Shown piece by piece: positions 1 through 10,002 of a DNA stretch of 64,000 nt. Origin of the DNA: Chloroflexota bacterium (GTDB lineage: Bacteria > Chloroflexota > Dehalococcoidia > Lucifugimonadales > GCA-002723415); assembly GCA_002721445.1 (NCBI GenBank), contig PBKN01000005.1:281689-345688 (forward strand), given 5' to 3'. Under the pieces are notes generated by a model. That model did not search any database, was not told the origin of the DNA, and worked only from the letters and a program-made list of their open reading frames with translations. The position numbers and the translations under genes are program-made. Position 1 is the first letter of the stretch. Each line of letters starts with the position of its first letter.

Positions 1-693
1 CCAAGGGGTGTATGCTAAGATTTTTTTATTAATCTCAATTGCAGAATGACTCCAATCTATCCTCCCATCCTCTTTTGACAATTTATTAGTATAAGTAGCA
101 TTACATTCGTTTTGAGGTATTGCCTTTATCTGCCCATTCTCCCATGAAAATAATATATCTGAAATCAATGAAGCTCCAAGTTGAAAAAGTCTTTGAGTCA
201 AGCTTCCTGCGTTTTCTTGACATAAAAATTCTACATTTTTCTGAGTAACTATAGGCCCGGTATCCAAGCCTTCATCCATAAGCATAATAGTTACCCCCGT
301 AAATTTTTTTTCATTTAATAAAGCGAAAGGAACGGGAGAAGGGCCTCTATATTTTGGCAATAATGAAGGATGAATATTTAAACAACCTAAAGGAGGTAAT
401 CTTAAAATTTCAATAGGAATTATTAGCCCAAAGTCTGCAACAATTATCAAATCTGGCGAAATGTTTTTTAACTTTCTATATGCTTCTTTATTATTTATTA
501 ACGAATTATATTGAAATAAATCTATATTAGTATTATCAACATAATCCTTAATGGGAGAATTATTAACCTTCATTCCTCGGCCAGAAGGTTTAGATAGTCT
601 AGTAAAAACAGCACTGATTTCAATATCTAATTGAATTAATTTTGACAAAACACAAACAGAGTCCAATGAAGTACCCATAAATATAATCTTCAA
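1..693 (-). CDS. fmt: Methionyl-tRNA formyltransferase, 3' end outside the window
   Basis: This enzyme formylates Met-tRNAfMet with 10-formyl-THF so that translation can start. The first 231 codons are present and the frame is still open at base 1. The start is a TTG at 693, preceded by AGAGAGG about seven bases upstream; there is no better ATG. The N-terminal hydrolase-fold domain carries the motif LNIHPSLLPKYRG, and the catalytic triad Asn106, His108 and Asp144 falls at the same numbers as in E. coli Fmt. After about residue 205 the start of the C-terminal tRNA-binding domain follows. It lies 41 bp downstream of the deacylase gene on the same strand, so the two may be co-transcribed. The identification is secure; only the C-terminus is missing. 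Confidence 0.95.
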   Translation of the reverse strand, partial: MKIIFMGTSLDSVCVLSKLIQLDIEISAVFTRLSKPSGRGMKVNNSPIKDYVDNTNIDLFQYNSLINNKEAYRKLKNISPDLIIVADFGLIIPIEILRLPPLGCLNIHPSLLPKYRGPSPVPFALLNEKKFTGVTIMLMDEGLDTGPIVTQKNVEFLCQENAGSLTQRLFQLGASLISDILFSWENGQIKAIPQNECNATYTNKLSKEDGRIDWSHSAIEINKKILAYTPW

Positions 694-734
694 TCAGCTA
701 CCTCTCTAAAAAATGTGATCCTTAATATATTAAT

Positions 735-2315
735 TTAAGGAACAGCTTGACCCGAAAATACACCTGTGCAAACTTCATCTTTAACAGCAATACTTCCGTT
801 AACAATTACATATGGAATTCCTACCGGAAATTGCTTAGAATCGTCATAAGTTGCTGTGTCAATGATCTTATCTTCATCAAAAATCACTATATCTGCAAAA
901 TAACCTTCTTTTAATAATCCTCTACCGGATAAATTAAAAGTTTTTGCCGGATTATTAGCAATTCGCTGAATCATCTGTTCAAGAGACATTACATTAAATT
1001 GCCTGCGAAGCCTACCGACAAACCTTGGAAAAGTGCCATAAGCTCTAGGGTGCGGAACACTCCCTAATGGAATAGAGTCACTTCCTATCATATAATCAGG
1101 TCTAGATAAAAATTCCATAGCATCTCTGCTTATCTGCCTCCATATAGATATACTCTGAGGAGGAATCTGCCAAAATCCTACTTGCAAATCTTGCTCAACC
1201 AATAAATCACAAATTAAATCTCCCATTGAAACACCTCTCAATTCTGAAAGCTGAGCAACTGTCATCCCTTCTAGTTCAGGATTTTTAGGCAAATAAGAGA
1301 GTAATAATTGATCCATTCTACGTCGTTTATTAAACCTAAATCCTTCGATTATCTTTGAGCGAGAATTCTTATCATTTAATCTTTCTAAAATATCTTTTGG
1401 ACCTCCTTCATGTGCCCAACTAGGAAGATTACTGAGCAAAAACGAACTCCCTGTAGGATAAGGGTAAAGTTCTAAAGTACAATTTACTCCTTCATTCTTT
1501 GCTTTATCAATTAATTCTAAGACTTTTGAAACTTGTCCAGCATTTTCAGCAGTCGTTCGTGTATGAGAAAAATGCACTCTTACTCCAGACCGCCTGCCTA
1601 TCTCAAGGGCTTCAGGGACACCTCCGCCACCAAAACCTCTATCAGGGTTTACATCTCTTAAATGAGTAATATATACGCCATTATTTTGCCTGACAACTTT
1701 ACATAATTCGACTAACTCTTCCGTAGTACTCCAAGCATTAGGATGATATGACATTCCTGTAGCTAGTCCTACAGAACCCTGATCTAAGCCCTCTTTAAGC
1801 AATATTTTTGCATGATCCAATTCTTTTCCTACCAGAGGTTTATCATAAAACCCCACTGACTCCATTCGTAAAGCTCCATGAGAAACTGGATAAGCTGTAT
1901 TTACTGAAACTTTTTTATGATAGTTAGCCCTAAATGCACTTACACTGCTCATATCAAGATTTTCTGGAGGCATCCCCAAAATACCACTTAAATATTTTCT
2001 TTGAATTTTATAATTTTCTGATGAAAGAGGAGCATAAGAAAGTCCATCCTGTCCAAGAATTTCTGTGGTAACTCCCTGTCTTAAACTACTAGCATGTTGA
2101 GGGTTATTTAGTAAAACACCATCATGATGAGCATGCGCATCAATAAATCCGGGAGAAACAATTAATCCTTTAGCATTAATAACTTCGTTAGAATCTTTTC
2201 CAGTCGAATCACCTATAAATGTTATTTTTTCCCCTATTATTCCTATATCTGCCTGAATTCTAGTTTGGCCTGATCCATCAATAACAATTCCATTTTTTAT
2301 GAGTAAATCAAACAT
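735..2315 (-). CDS. N-acyl-D-amino-acid deacylase-like amidohydrolase
   Basis: A 526-residue member of the D-aminoacylase branch of the amidohydrolase superfamily, which hydrolyses N-acyl groups from D-amino acids or related amides in the cytoplasm. An N-terminal beta-sandwich strand (KNGIVIDGSG) is followed by the metal motif HAHHD at residues 61-65. A GSD motif near residue 413 gives the likely catalytic Asp, and the C-terminal beta domain closes with ADIVIFD. The ATG at 2315 is chosen because GGAGG sits six bases upstream; a TTG at 2327 would include that ribosome site. At residues 89-91 it has QDG where classical D-aminoacylases have NCG with the metal-binding Cys. The second copy in this window (34580) keeps the Cys, so the two probably differ in substrate. 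The exact substrate cannot be read from sequence. Confidence 0.85.
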   Translation of the reverse strand: MFDLLIKNGIVIDGSGQTRIQADIGIIGEKITFIGDSTGKDSNEVINAKGLIVSPGFIDAHAHHDGVLLNNPQHASSLRQGVTTEILGQDGLSYAPLSSENYKIQRKYLSGILGMPPENLDMSSVSAFRANYHKKVSVNTAYPVSHGALRMESVGFYDKPLVGKELDHAKILLKEGLDQGSVGLATGMSYHPNAWSTTEELVELCKVVRQNNGVYITHLRDVNPDRGFGGGGVPEALEIGRRSGVRVHFSHTRTTAENAGQVSKVLELIDKAKNEGVNCTLELYPYPTGSSFLLSNLPSWAHEGGPKDILERLNDKNSRSKIIEGFRFNKRRRMDQLLLSYLPKNPELEGMTVAQLSELRGVSMGDLICDLLVEQDLQVGFWQIPPQSISIWRQISRDAMEFLSRPDYMIGSDSIPLGSVPHPRAYGTFPRFVGRLRRQFNVMSLEQMIQRIANNPAKTFNLSGRGLLKEGYFADIVIFDEDKIIDTATYDDSKQFPVGIPYVIVNGSIAVKDEVCTGVFSGQAVP

Positions 2316-2532
2316 ATTTACCTCCAAATACTATAAAATTATTGAGTTTCATAATACTCATTATTGACTAGAATATATATACAAAAGGAATATATTATTA
2401 GACAATATAATTATGTAAATACAATCAAATTCTTTAAATGACATCATAATATCGTATAACTTATACATTTTCTATATGTAAAGTATAAATACATAGATAA
2501 CATTTTTTTAAAAAAAATTTCTATTAAAATTT

Positions 2533-5307
2533 ATGAATTTTCAAGCTAATAAAATAATTGAAAGCACACATAATTTATCATGGCTAATAATATTAGTCTT
2601 TTTTATATTAACGTCTATATTAATATATCCATTAATATATAAAACTCCTATACAACAAGCCTCTCCGGACCCACCAAGCAAATCACATAAACTTCAAAAA
2701 GATTTAGATAGTAGATTTATAAACCCTATCTTCTATACTTCATTTATAGCTGAGTCTAAATCAAAAGATATACTTACTCAAAATTCGCTTTTTGAATTAT
2801 TTAAAGCTACTGAAAAACTAAAATCACTTGATAAAACAGGTGAACTCAAACTATTAAAAAATTCAACAAAAGAACCTTATTTGTATACTTATTATGACCA
2901 GAACATTAATACTCAAATTTACGGTGTATACACTATTGCTAATGCAGTTGAAAATTATTTACAACAAAATAACACCTCCTTAGAAAATGCAACAGAAAGC
3001 CAAGTTAAAATTGCTATTCATGACATATTAAATAATGCACAATCTACCTTTTTATTTGAATCTTTATCTATTAATTCAACTAATGAAATTAGAGTTATAG
3101 ATAATAGAGAAATCCAATATTGGACTTCTCCTACTGTTATATTTTCAGTAATAAGTGATAATAAAAAACTCGGAGGCGGACCATTATCAATAGGCTTAGG
3201 AGGTGGAGATAGAATATTAAACAAAGAAAAATTTAGTAGAAGGATACAGAATGTTTTAAGAGAGAACAATCAAACAAATAGTATTTGGGGGTTAGCTTTA
3301 GATACTAATTTAGAATCTACTGACCAAGGCCAAACTGCAGGGATATTCATAATGCTTACTGTTATTGGTGCATTGTTAACAATTGCCTTTTTACTCAAAT
3401 CATACTGGGCTGTAGTTTTAACTGGTGCGGGATTAGGCTTTTTAATTATATGGCTAAAAGGTATATCAAACTTAATTGGATTAAAAAGCGGACTTGTAAT
3501 TGATTTAATAGTGCCTATATCAATGATTTCTTTAGGAGTAGACTTTGCAATACATGCAATAAGAAGATATCAAGAAGAATCTGAAAATGGGCTTAGTCCA
3601 CAAAACGCGCACATAATTGCAACAAGCAGTATTTTTGGCGCTTTATTACTCGCAATGCTTAGTGACAGCATTGCCTTTCTATCTAATTTACCTTCTAATA
3701 TTGAAGCAGTTGTTCATTTTGGAACAGCCGCAGCAATCGCAGTAATAGGATCCTATATTATATTAGGAGGTCTTGTGCCTTTACTATTAATGAAAATAGA
3801 AAATATAGAAAACCAATCTTTAATTACAAATACTAGAATTTTCAAATTGATTAAATCTTTTGGACTAATTGGTTCAACAACAATGTCTGCTGCTGGAATT
3901 TTAGTCTTAGTTGCATTAGATGAAAAAATTGGTTTAATTATGTTAATTAGCTCTATATTGCTTTTTGTAGTTTTTCCATTTATATTAATTGCAAAAAATC
4001 GTACCAACAATGTAGTAAATATATTAGAACCATCTTCTGATAAAACAAGTATTAATTATATTGGAAAACTTCTAAAATTAACTACTAATCTATATTTAAA
4101 ACCTCGTGTCCCAAAAATACTTTTAATTTTGTCTATTATATTTACTATATTTGCATCTTTTATGGCTTTTAATTTAAAGCCAGTTTTTGATGTTAAAGAT
4201 TTTTTTAGTAGTAATTCAAGCTATGTAATTGGATTAGATAAATTAGATAAACACTATGGGAGTAGAGCTGGAGAACCAGGGGTAATCTATTTAAAAGGAG
4301 ATTTAACAAATCCAGATTCATTAATTGCTATCAAAAAATTTGAAAAATCACTTGAAAATGATGATTCCGTCTCAAAAGACTCTAATGGAAGAAGCACTCT
4401 TGAACCAAATATATTAGATTTTTTAAAACTTATAGTAAACAACCCATATATAAAAAATGAAATTCTTAATATTTACAATATTGAAATCACTGATTTAGAT
4501 TCAAATGAAATTCCAGATACAAAAAAGCAAATCCATACAATACTAGAATATATTAATAAAAACGGAATCCCATTGAATGATTCAACTCTTATTTTTAATT
4601 CAGATAGAATTAAAGAAAATGTATATTATGATCCCAATATCAATAGTGAAGTTGTTACATTTCTAATAATTAGAATACCTGGATCACGAGAACAATCTTC
4701 GATAGATAAAGCATACGAATCTATTACATCTAAATTAAACTCATTGGATGATTCAGGGTATTTTACTGAAATAGGATTAACTGGTTCACCATTTACAAGG
4801 AAAGCTCAATTAGATGCCAGCACAGATACCTTAAGAACTTCATTGCCTATAGCTGTCACAGCAACATTCATATTACTTCTTATTACTATGAAATCATTCA
4901 GATATGCTTTTGCTACAATTATTCCAATTATCTTAGTTGTAACTTGGCTTTATGGCTTAATGTATCTACTAGGGTTTAGCTTAAATTTTGTGACTGCTAT
5001 GATTGGAGCTATTTCAATTGGCATTGGTATTGATTATTCAATACATATTACTGAAAGATTTCGACAAGAGTTGAAAAGCTCAAACTCAAAAAATATTGCT
5101 ATAGAAAAATCTATTACTGGCACTGGCTTAGCTGTTGTAGCTTCAGCTTTGTCAAGTATAGTTGGATTTATTATATTAGGATTTGCTCCAATGCCATTAT
5201 TCTCTTCTTACGGACTGTTAACCGCACTAATGATGTTTCTTTCTATTATTGCATCATTAGTTGTCTTACCTTGTTTATTATTTTTTATAACACCTCCTAA
5301 AAAATAA
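2533..5307 (+). CDS. RND-superfamily (MMPL/HAE3-type) membrane exporter
   Basis: A 924-residue inner-membrane protein with the duplicated RND layout: one N-terminal membrane helix (residues 16-36), a large outside loop, five more helices (about 270-420), then a second helix, second loop and five C-terminal helices. Each half has the helix-4 proton-relay signature, GVDFAIH in the first and GIGIDYSIH in the second, each followed by a basic/acidic stretch. The length and the lack of an adjacent membrane fusion protein fit the HAE3/MMPL group, whose members move lipids, hopanoids or hydrophobic compounds out of the inner membrane. No neighbour indicates the cargo. It ends 5 bp before mutS2, which faces it. 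No clear Shine-Dalgarno is visible before the ATG. The family call is firm; the substrate is unknown. Confidence 0.85.
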   Translation: MNFQANKIIESTHNLSWLIILVFFILTSILIYPLIYKTPIQQASPDPPSKSHKLQKDLDSRFINPIFYTSFIAESKSKDILTQNSLFELFKATEKLKSLDKTGELKLLKNSTKEPYLYTYYDQNINTQIYGVYTIANAVENYLQQNNTSLENATESQVKIAIHDILNNAQSTFLFESLSINSTNEIRVIDNREIQYWTSPTVIFSVISDNKKLGGGPLSIGLGGGDRILNKEKFSRRIQNVLRENNQTNSIWGLALDTNLESTDQGQTAGIFIMLTVIGALLTIAFLLKSYWAVVLTGAGLGFLIIWLKGISNLIGLKSGLVIDLIVPISMISLGVDFAIHAIRRYQEESENGLSPQNAHIIATSSIFGALLLAMLSDSIAFLSNLPSNIEAVVHFGTAAAIAVIGSYIILGGLVPLLLMKIENIENQSLITNTRIFKLIKSFGLIGSTTMSAAGILVLVALDEKIGLIMLISSILLFVVFPFILIAKNRTNNVVNILEPSSDKTSINYIGKLLKLTTNLYLKPRVPKILLILSIIFTIFASFMAFNLKPVFDVKDFFSSNSSYVIGLDKLDKHYGSRAGEPGVIYLKGDLTNPDSLIAIKKFEKSLENDDSVSKDSNGRSTLEPNILDFLKLIVNNPYIKNEILNIYNIEITDLDSNEIPDTKKQIHTILEYINKNGIPLNDSTLIFNSDRIKENVYYDPNINSEVVTFLIIRIPGSREQSSIDKAYESITSKLNSLDDSGYFTEIGLTGSPFTRKAQLDASTDTLRTSLPIAVTATFILLLITMKSFRYAFATIIPIILVVTWLYGLMYLLGFSLNFVTAMIGAISIGIGIDYSIHITERFRQELKSSNSKNIAIEKSITGTGLAVVASALSSIVGFIILGFAPMPLFSSYGLLTALMMFLSIIASLVVLPCLLFFITPPKK

Positions 5308-5312
5308 AGAAC

Positions 5313-7673
5313 TTATTTTAAATAAATAACAGTAGCAATATCAGCGTTATAATGATCTAAATTAGGTTCAATTGATTTAACGAGTGAGTTTTTTATACAC
5401 TCATTTCTAATCGAATTTTTTAACGCACCGCTACCTCCACCATGTATTACTTTGATAAATTCAAATCCATCCCTAACTGCTAAATCTAAAAAATCACTTA
5501 CTTGTATTAATGCATTTTCTACTCTTTGGCCTCTAATATCTAAAACATAATCTTCCAATTTTGGACTAAAATCAAAATTTACAGAAGAAGTAAAAGTTTT
5601 TCCAGATTTTACTTTCTTTGCTCTTGATATATTAATTTTCATTCTAACCCCATTAACATTAATATCAACATCTCCATTTTGATCTACTTCATTAATAACA
5701 TTACCAACTAATTTCAATTCTCCAAGCTCAACATAATCTCCAATTTTAATATTTTCTTTATTTAGATTTTTTACAAAATCAAAATCATCTAAATTTTTGC
5801 TTAATATATCTTTTTTTATATTTTTGATAGATTCTTTTGTAACTAAATCATCCTCTTTATCTGTAAATTTTTTCAATTCTAATTCTAATTTCTTTATAGC
5901 TCTCTTTTTACGACCAAGTAATTCATCACGAATTGAATTTATCATTTGATTTTTATTAGATATTAAATATTTTATCTGTTCATTTATTTCATTTTTAATT
6001 AAATTTATTTCATTTTTTTCTTCTGATATTTTAGAAATCTTTTTTTCATATAATTGTTTTAAATTAATTAAATCTTTAATATATATCTTTAAATCTTCAT
6101 CTTGGCTATTTAAAAATCCTTTTGCATTTCGGACTACTTTATCTGGGAAACCTTTTTTTATCGCCAAATCAATTGCATTGCTTTGCCCCATCTCACCTTG
6201 TTTTAATTTATAAGTAGGCTTTAAAGTTGATTCATCAAATTGAACACTTGCATTGACTATTCTCTGATCATTTTCAGCATATATCATCACTGCTTTATGA
6301 TGTGTAGTAGCTATTGTAACAATATTTCCAGAGGATAAATTTTTCAAAATTGCCTTAGCTAAAGCTGAACCTTCTTCAGGGTCAGTATTACTGCCAATTT
6401 CATCTAACAAAACTAACGATTTTGATTTAGCCTTTTTAAAAATCCCTGATATAGATTCTAAATGTGCACTATAAGTTGACATTGATGACTCAATGCCTTG
6501 GTCATCACCTAAATCAACTAGAATACTTTTAAAAAATGGCAAAGTACTTCCTTCAGCCACAGGTATATTTATACCGTATTGATTCATTAAAACTAATAAG
6601 CCAATTGTTTTTAATGCAATTGTTTTACCACCAGCATTAGGACCAGAAATTAAAAGAACTGGAGTGTCCTTTTTTAAATGTATGCTTAACGGAACAACTC
6701 CTTCTTTTAATAAAGGATGCCTTGCATTAATAATTTTTAATAAATTAGTTTGGCCTGAAGTTGATTCTTCCCAATCCTCTATTGTATCTACAATGATTCC
6801 CGAAATATTTTCACTATATAAAGCTCTAGATTGAATAAAATCATATTTACTGATGATAGATATAGCTATATTAATATCATCTAAATTTTCATAAATTAAA
6901 TTGGAAATATCTGATAGAATTCGGTTTATTTCTCTGTTTTCTTCTTCTAAATATTCCCTCCAAGTATTACAATTTTCTACCGATTCAAAAGGCTCAATAA
7001 ATTGAGTAGACCCTGATTTAGAAGCCCCATGCAATATTCCCGGAAGTTTATATCCCATACCAGATTTAACGCTTAAAACAAGTCTATCTCCTCTAACAAG
7101 TACAACTTGATCTTGAATGATTTCTTTACCTATACTAGATTCAATAATTGAATCTAAATCACCGATAACTTTTTTATAAGAATCAGATATTTTACGACGA
7201 ATATTATTTAAATTATTATTAGGTCCATCGAGAATAAAACCATTTTCTCCTATAGCTTCATTAATTTTAACAATTACATGATCTAAATCAGGGACCTCTT
7301 TAGCTATATTTTCAAGAAGTGTAAATTTTTTATTTTGATTAATAAATAGATTTTTAAACTCTGACAAAACATTTAAAAAAAATTTTACAACTAAAACTTC
7401 TGAACTAGTTAATAAGCCATTTTTTTCTATTCTAATTAAAATATTGGATAAACTATCATCTATCTCAGAACAATTCAAATACCCTTTATTAATTAAAAGT
7501 TCTCTGCATTGATATGTCTCTAGTTGTAAATTCTTAACTTCATTAAATTTATCAGATGGATTAAATGATAAAGACAGCTCTTTGCTAATATAAAATGAAC
7601 TTAATGCTGCAATCTTATTTTTAATAAGATCAAAATCTAATTTTTTTAAGTAATGTTGTGAACTTAAACTCAT
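5313..7673 (-). CDS. mutS2: MutS2 / RqcU ATPase with C-terminal Smr domain
   Basis: A 786-residue MutS2 protein of normal length. The MutS core (clamp/lever region) fills the first 320 residues. The ABC ATPase follows, with Walker A SGPNAGGKT near residue 344, Walker B LVLLDEIGSNTDP and the signature STYSAHL. A long Lys/Glu-rich coiled coil spans roughly 520-620, then a KOW-like segment, then an Smr domain beginning at DIRGQRVENAL (about 709) and containing IHGGGSGAL (about 744). MutS2 is known to suppress recombination or, in Firmicutes, to split collided ribosomes. It lacks the MutS mismatch-reading domain. It converges on the RND gene with only 5 bp between stops. Confidence 0.95.
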   Translation of the reverse strand: MSLSSQHYLKKLDFDLIKNKIAALSSFYISKELSLSFNPSDKFNEVKNLQLETYQCRELLINKGYLNCSEIDDSLSNILIRIEKNGLLTSSEVLVVKFFLNVLSEFKNLFINQNKKFTLLENIAKEVPDLDHVIVKINEAIGENGFILDGPNNNLNNIRRKISDSYKKVIGDLDSIIESSIGKEIIQDQVVLVRGDRLVLSVKSGMGYKLPGILHGASKSGSTQFIEPFESVENCNTWREYLEEENREINRILSDISNLIYENLDDINIAISIISKYDFIQSRALYSENISGIIVDTIEDWEESTSGQTNLLKIINARHPLLKEGVVPLSIHLKKDTPVLLISGPNAGGKTIALKTIGLLVLMNQYGINIPVAEGSTLPFFKSILVDLGDDQGIESSMSTYSAHLESISGIFKKAKSKSLVLLDEIGSNTDPEEGSALAKAILKNLSSGNIVTIATTHHKAVMIYAENDQRIVNASVQFDESTLKPTYKLKQGEMGQSNAIDLAIKKGFPDKVVRNAKGFLNSQDEDLKIYIKDLINLKQLYEKKISKISEEKNEINLIKNEINEQIKYLISNKNQMINSIRDELLGRKKRAIKKLELELKKFTDKEDDLVTKESIKNIKKDILSKNLDDFDFVKNLNKENIKIGDYVELGELKLVGNVINEVDQNGDVDINVNGVRMKINISRAKKVKSGKTFTSSVNFDFSPKLEDYVLDIRGQRVENALIQVSDFLDLAVRDGFEFIKVIHGGGSGALKNSIRNECIKNSLVKSIEPNLDHYNADIATVIYLK

Positions 7674-7756
7674 TTATTATGTAATCTAATCTTTAAATAA
7701 TCTATACTATTACTGATTATATCTAATAGCTAACTAAATTCATATCTTAATTATAC

Positions 7757-7785
7757 TTTATATGAATCTTATCAAATGCTATACT
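7757..7785 (+). promoter_or_regulatory. Sigma70-type promoter of thrB-lysC
   Basis: TTTATA at 7757-7762 and TATACT at 7780-7785 are separated by exactly 17 bp. The -10 ends 18 bp before the thrB ATG, so the leader would be only about 12 bases and would still contain the AGAGG ribosome site at 7793-7797. In DNA this AT-rich chance matches are common, so the support is the exact spacing and the position. Confidence 0.4.
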
Positions 7786-7803
7786 CCCCAAAAGAGGTAA
7801 AAT

Positions 7804-8718
7804 ATGGATACTCAAATAACAGTTAAAGCTCCTGCAACTACAGCAAATCTCGGACCTGGATTTGACTGTATGGGTATGGCATTAAATTTATGGAACAAAA
7901 CTACATTTAAAATTATTAATAAAAAAGAAAATTTAATTGAAATTTCGGGGGAAGGTCAAGACAAAATATCAAAAGATTCTGAAAATTTAATCTTAAAAAG
8001 TTTCAAAATCCCATTTAATAAAGCAAATATAAATCCTCCGACCATTAAAATAAATTGTTTTAATCAAATACCAATAGGAAAAGGACTCGGCAGTAGTTCT
8101 GCAGCAATAGTTAGCGGGCTAATTGCAGGCAATGAACTAAGCGGTAGAAAACTCAGCAAAAAAGATTTATTGATATTAGCTAACAGCTTAGAAGGGCACC
8201 CTGACAATATATCAGCAGCAATATCAGGCGGATGCCAAATAACTATTCAAGATGGAAAAAACTTAATTTCTTCAAATATACCTATATCTGATAAAATTTC
8301 GGCTATATTATTTATTCCTGAAACAGAAACAACTACAGAAGCCAGTAGAAAGAAACTGCCTAATAAAATCCCTATAGAAGATGCTGTGTACAATATTAGC
8401 AGGATAGGACTTTTAGTGAAAAGCTTAATAAATGATGAGTTCGACAATTTACATTTAGCAACTCAAGATAAATTACATCAACCATATCGTTTCTTAGAAA
8501 ACCCTAGAATAAAGAATGTATTTAAGGCTGCTATATCTTCTGGCGCCTTGGCGGTTTTTCTGTCTGGATCAGGGCCTACTGTATTAGCATTAGCAAAAAA
8601 CAGAGAATTTACTATAGGATACGAAATGGCAGACGCTGCAGCAAAATCAAATATAAAAGGAAATATAAAAATAACTAAACCTACTATAAAAGGTTCTTAT
8701 GTAGTGGAAAATAAATAA
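7804..8718 (+). CDS. thrB: Homoserine kinase
   Basis: A GHMP-family kinase of 304 residues that phosphorylates homoserine with ATP, the penultimate step of threonine synthesis. The N-terminal KAPATTANLGPGFDCMG motif binds homoserine; the glycine-rich ATP loop GLGSSSAA is at about 94-101; the third GHMP motif is SGSGPTVLAL near the C-terminus. AGAGG precedes the ATG. Aspartate kinase follows 12 bp downstream, so the first and a late step of the aspartate-to-threonine route are made together. Confidence 0.95.
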   Translation: MDTQITVKAPATTANLGPGFDCMGMALNLWNKTTFKIINKKENLIEISGEGQDKISKDSENLILKSFKIPFNKANINPPTIKINCFNQIPIGKGLGSSSAAIVSGLIAGNELSGRKLSKKDLLILANSLEGHPDNISAAISGGCQITIQDGKNLISSNIPISDKISAILFIPETETTTEASRKKLPNKIPIEDAVYNISRIGLLVKSLINDEFDNLHLATQDKLHQPYRFLENPRIKNVFKAAISSGALAVFLSGSGPTVLALAKNREFTIGYEMADAAAKSNIKGNIKITKPTIKGSYVVENK

Positions 8719-8730
8719 ATTACATACCTT

Positions 8731-9975
8731 ATGGAGAATAATTTGCCTATATTAGTACAAAAATACGGAGGTAGCTCTCTCGCTACTTCTAAACAAATAT
8801 CTACAATTGCAAAAAGAATTGCTGAAAAATACCAACAAGGAAACAAGGTTGTAGTAATTGTATCTGCAATGGGTAAAACTACTGATGAATTAATTGAATT
8901 GGCCAATTCAATTACAAAAGACCCTTCTCCTAGAGAGTTAGACTTATTGCTCTCTACAGGTGAATTAATCTCATGCACACTAATGGCAATGGCAATTAAA
9001 TCATTAGGATTTAATGCGATCAGTTTATCGGGCGCGCAAGCTGGAATACAAACAGATACTCGGCATGGAAAAGCAAAAATTTCTGGTATTAACCCTGATA
9101 GAATAAAAAATGAATTAGATAAAAATAATATTGTTATCATTGCAGGTTTCCAAGGAGTAACTGACGAAATGGATACGACAACTCTAGGTAGAGGTGGATC
9201 AGATACAACTGCAGTGGCAATTGCAGCGTCTTTAAAAGCTAAACAATGTGAAATATACACTGACGTAGATGGTATATATACTGCAGACCCTCGAATAGTT
9301 CCTAAAGCAAAAAAACTAACTGAAATTGGCTTCAATGAAATGTTAGAAATGGCTAGCTATGGAGCAAAAATGAATCCAAGATCAATTGAAATGGGATTAG
9401 CCTATAATATTCCAATATTAGTAGCATCAAGTTTTAATAACAAACCCGGTACAATAATAAAAAAAGAGGAAGAAATCAACATGGACATCCACGAATATAG
9501 AAACAGAGTTAGTGGTATTACTACTGAAAAAGATGTAGCAAAAATAACTTTATTAAAAATACCTGACAAACCAGGTATAACAGCAAAAGTATTTCAACCT
9601 ATATCTGAAGCAAATATTAATGTTGATGTAATCGTTAAAAATACCAGCGTAAATAATAAAACAGATTTAACTTTTACTGTAAAAAAATCAGATTTAAATC
9701 CTGCAATCAACATTATGGAAAAAGTTGTAAAAGAATTCAAAGGTTCAAACATAATCAGTAAAACTAACTTGGCTAAAATAAGTATTATAGGTACCGGAAT
9801 GCAAGATTCGCCAGGCTATGCAACTAAAATGTTTAATTCATTAGCTACAAATAATATTAACATTGATATGATTACTACTTCTGAAATACGAATCACTTGC
9901 ATTATTGAAGAACTTCATTTAAAAATTGCAGCACAAAGCCTGCACTCTGAATTTAATCTTGATAATAACATATGA
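8731..9975 (+). CDS. lysC: Aspartate kinase with tandem ACT domains
   Basis: A 414-residue aspartokinase catalysing the ATP-dependent phosphorylation of aspartate, the entry step to Lys, Thr and Met. The amino-acid kinase domain starts with QKYGGSSLAT (residues 10-19) and includes GRGGSDTTAVA and the EIYTDVDGIYTADPR segment. Two ACT domains follow from about residue 265 and are the usual site of feedback inhibition by Lys and/or Thr. Length and order match the single-function class found in Gram-positives and Chloroflexi. It follows thrB after 12 bp in one operon. Confidence 0.95.
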   Translation: MENNLPILVQKYGGSSLATSKQISTIAKRIAEKYQQGNKVVVIVSAMGKTTDELIELANSITKDPSPRELDLLLSTGELISCTLMAMAIKSLGFNAISLSGAQAGIQTDTRHGKAKISGINPDRIKNELDKNNIVIIAGFQGVTDEMDTTTLGRGGSDTTAVAIAASLKAKQCEIYTDVDGIYTADPRIVPKAKKLTEIGFNEMLEMASYGAKMNPRSIEMGLAYNIPILVASSFNNKPGTIIKKEEEINMDIHEYRNRVSGITTEKDVAKITLLKIPDKPGITAKVFQPISEANINVDVIVKNTSVNNKTDLTFTVKKSDLNPAINIMEKVVKEFKGSNIISKTNLAKISIIGTGMQDSPGYATKMFNSLATNNINIDMITTSEIRITCIIEELHLKIAAQSLHSEFNLDNNI

Positions 9976-10002
9976 TAAAAGTCCAAAGATATACTGGAGC
10001 TA

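Noticed and set aside
2328..2532. Promoter pairs in the 205-bp gap before the RND gene
   Set aside because: Several TTGACT- and TATAAT-like words occur but none at acceptable spacing in this very AT-rich stretch.
5296..5330. Hairpin AAAATAAG/CTTATTTT between the RND gene and mutS2
   Set aside because: The left arm has an extra A and the stem is almost pure A-T, so chance is a good explanation.
8697..9335. A 212-codon open frame on the minus strand
   Set aside because: It lies wholly opposite lysC, whose motifs are clear, has no ribosome site and a composition typical of antisense reading.
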